DNA of 62,956 bases, taken from contig CABHOV010000033.1 of NCBI GenBank assembly GCA_902168185.1, forward strand, positions 1 through 62,956, written 5' to 3'. This DNA is from an uncultured Bacteroides sp. (lineage in GTDB: Bacteria; Bacteroidota; Bacteroidia; Cytophagales; Cyclobacteriaceae). Shown in pieces: positions 62,430-62,956 of this stretch (the stretch's first letter is position 1; each line of letters starts with the position of its first letter). A program made the translations under genes and the position numbers. The notes under the pieces were generated by a model, which had not been told where the DNA came from, did not search any database, and saw nothing but the letters and a program-made list of their open reading frames with translations.

Positions 62430-62956
62430 CTATTGAGGATAACCATCGTTTTGTGGTTTCAGAGTTTGATTCAAATCGATTTCCAGTTGAGGTACCGGAA
62501 ATACCTTGTGATACTCCTGAACATTGGTGATGCCTTTGGCCTGAAGTGTTGGAACCAACCGGTCTGTGCGCACCAGGTCATACCAGCGATGTCCTTCGAA
62601 ACATAACTCGAGGCGTCTTTCATTTAATACTGCTTCTCTGAATTCATCTTTCGTGAGACCTTCGAGATCAGGCAGCCCCGCTCTTTTACGAATCGAGTTG
62701 ATGGCGGCATACGCTTCAGTTGAAGGTTCGCCTGTAACTTCATTGGAGGCTTCAGCAAAAATCAATAGAACTTCTGCAAAACGTATATGCGGAAAATTGT
62801 TGTCAGACTGGTTTGCTGTTACGGCATCGGCATCAATCCATTTGTTGCAGTAATATTTACCATCGGTACCTTTTACAAAAAATACAGGGAGTCGAAGATC
62901 TGCAGGATCAAAGGCTTTATATATATCCTCGGTTGGTTGGAAGGATCCGAAACCAC
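62430..62956 (-). CDS. SusD/RagB-like outer membrane glycan-binding protein, C-terminal part
   Basis: The gene runs off the window end; the minus frame is open to the last base, giving about 175 residues. The family C-terminus is clear: NFPHIRFAEVLLIFAEASNEV, AYAAINSIRKRAGLPDLEGL, FREAVLNERRLELCFEGHRWYDLVRTDRL and a terminal VFPVPQLEIDLNQTLKPQNDGYP. SusD lipoproteins cap a SusC-type transporter and bind glycans at the cell surface. The stop lies 9 bp before the GH88 start, so the two are co-transcribed. Confidence 0.93.
   Translation of the reverse strand, partial: GFGSFQPTEDIYKAFDPADLRLPVFFVKGTDGKYYCNKWIDADAVTANQSDNNFPHIRFAEVLLIFAEASNEVTGEPSTEAYAAINSIRKRAGLPDLEGLTKDEFREAVLNERRLELCFEGHRWYDLVRTDRLVPTLQAKGITNVQEYHKVFPVPQLEIDLNQTLKPQNDGYPQ

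Noticed and set aside
1-62956. CRISPR arrays, tRNA or rRNA genes, insertion sequences, prophage or integrase genes
   Set aside because: None found: no regularly spaced repeats, no tRNA-like TTCGA loops in cloverleaf context, no transposase or integrase motifs.

Overview
The window reads as chromosome of a Bacteroidota bacterium, most likely a soil or plant-polymer-degrading member of the Cytophagales. The evidence is a GH74 enzyme and a second secreted protein with type IX secretion (T9SS) C-terminal sorting domains, a SusD-like protein, Bacteroidota-only families (OstA-like, DUF4835, HYC_CC_PP, DUF3347), LytS/LytTR signalling, and several promoter-like sites matching the Bacteroidota -7 box TAnnTTTG. 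Base composition is moderate, with a visible excess of TATA-containing words inside genes. I saw no tRNA, rRNA, CRISPR array, insertion sequence or prophage. The genus is not resolved.

Layout. 1-4.2 kb: end of a carbohydrate locus (GH2 glycosidase, GH74 xyloglucanase-like). 4.2-5.0 kb: terminators, two strong palindromes and what look like decayed small membrane-protein reading frames. 5.0-7.7 kb: ffh (SRP54) and glycerate kinase. 7.7-14.8 kb: molybdenum cofactor island built from two divergent pairs of units (moeA <- -> moaC-Kv channel-mobA; moaE-moaD <- -> moaA-molybdopterin-domain protein-TauE/SafE exporter). 15.2-22.7 kb: YfhO-type membrane protein, mdh, tilS, OstA-like protein, small T9SS cargo. 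22.8-28.1 kb: bamD-rpoZ-coaBC-DUF4835-LSm-like-recN. 28.2-35.1 kb: a three-gene unit of transglutaminases, a putative amidoligase (DUF2126) and a circularly permuted ATP-grasp/alpha-E fusion. 35.3-41.9 kb: zinc-ribbon protein, LytTR/LytS pair, TonB-type outer membrane protein with an unusual C-terminal domain, cutC. 42.2-44.4 kb: DinB protein, AlkZ-like glycosylase, lipocalin-like protein. 44.4-53.4 kb: a copper/silver-type RND efflux operon (HYC_CC_PP, CusA split by one in-frame stop, TolC, two CusB-like adaptors, two DUF3347 proteins). 53.6-60.9 kb: bifunctional OtsAB, CHASE3 histidine kinase with response regulator, SRPBCC, DUF2716, Rrf2 and UspA proteins, plus a candidate small RNA. 61.2-62.96 kb: a second carbohydrate locus (GH88, partial SusD).

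How it works together. Both ends serve plant polysaccharide use. The efflux block looks like one leftward transcription unit ending at a strong hairpin near 44.4 kb. The Moco island supplies cofactor, and its sulfite-exporter-like and molybdopterin-domain genes suggest a link to sulfur oxyanion redox chemistry (inference). The least understood unit is the amidoligase/ATP-grasp/transglutaminase cluster, which resembles predicted peptide-ligation systems whose substrate is unknown. The most striking single event is the cusA gene cut in two by one TAA codon with the frame otherwise preserved.
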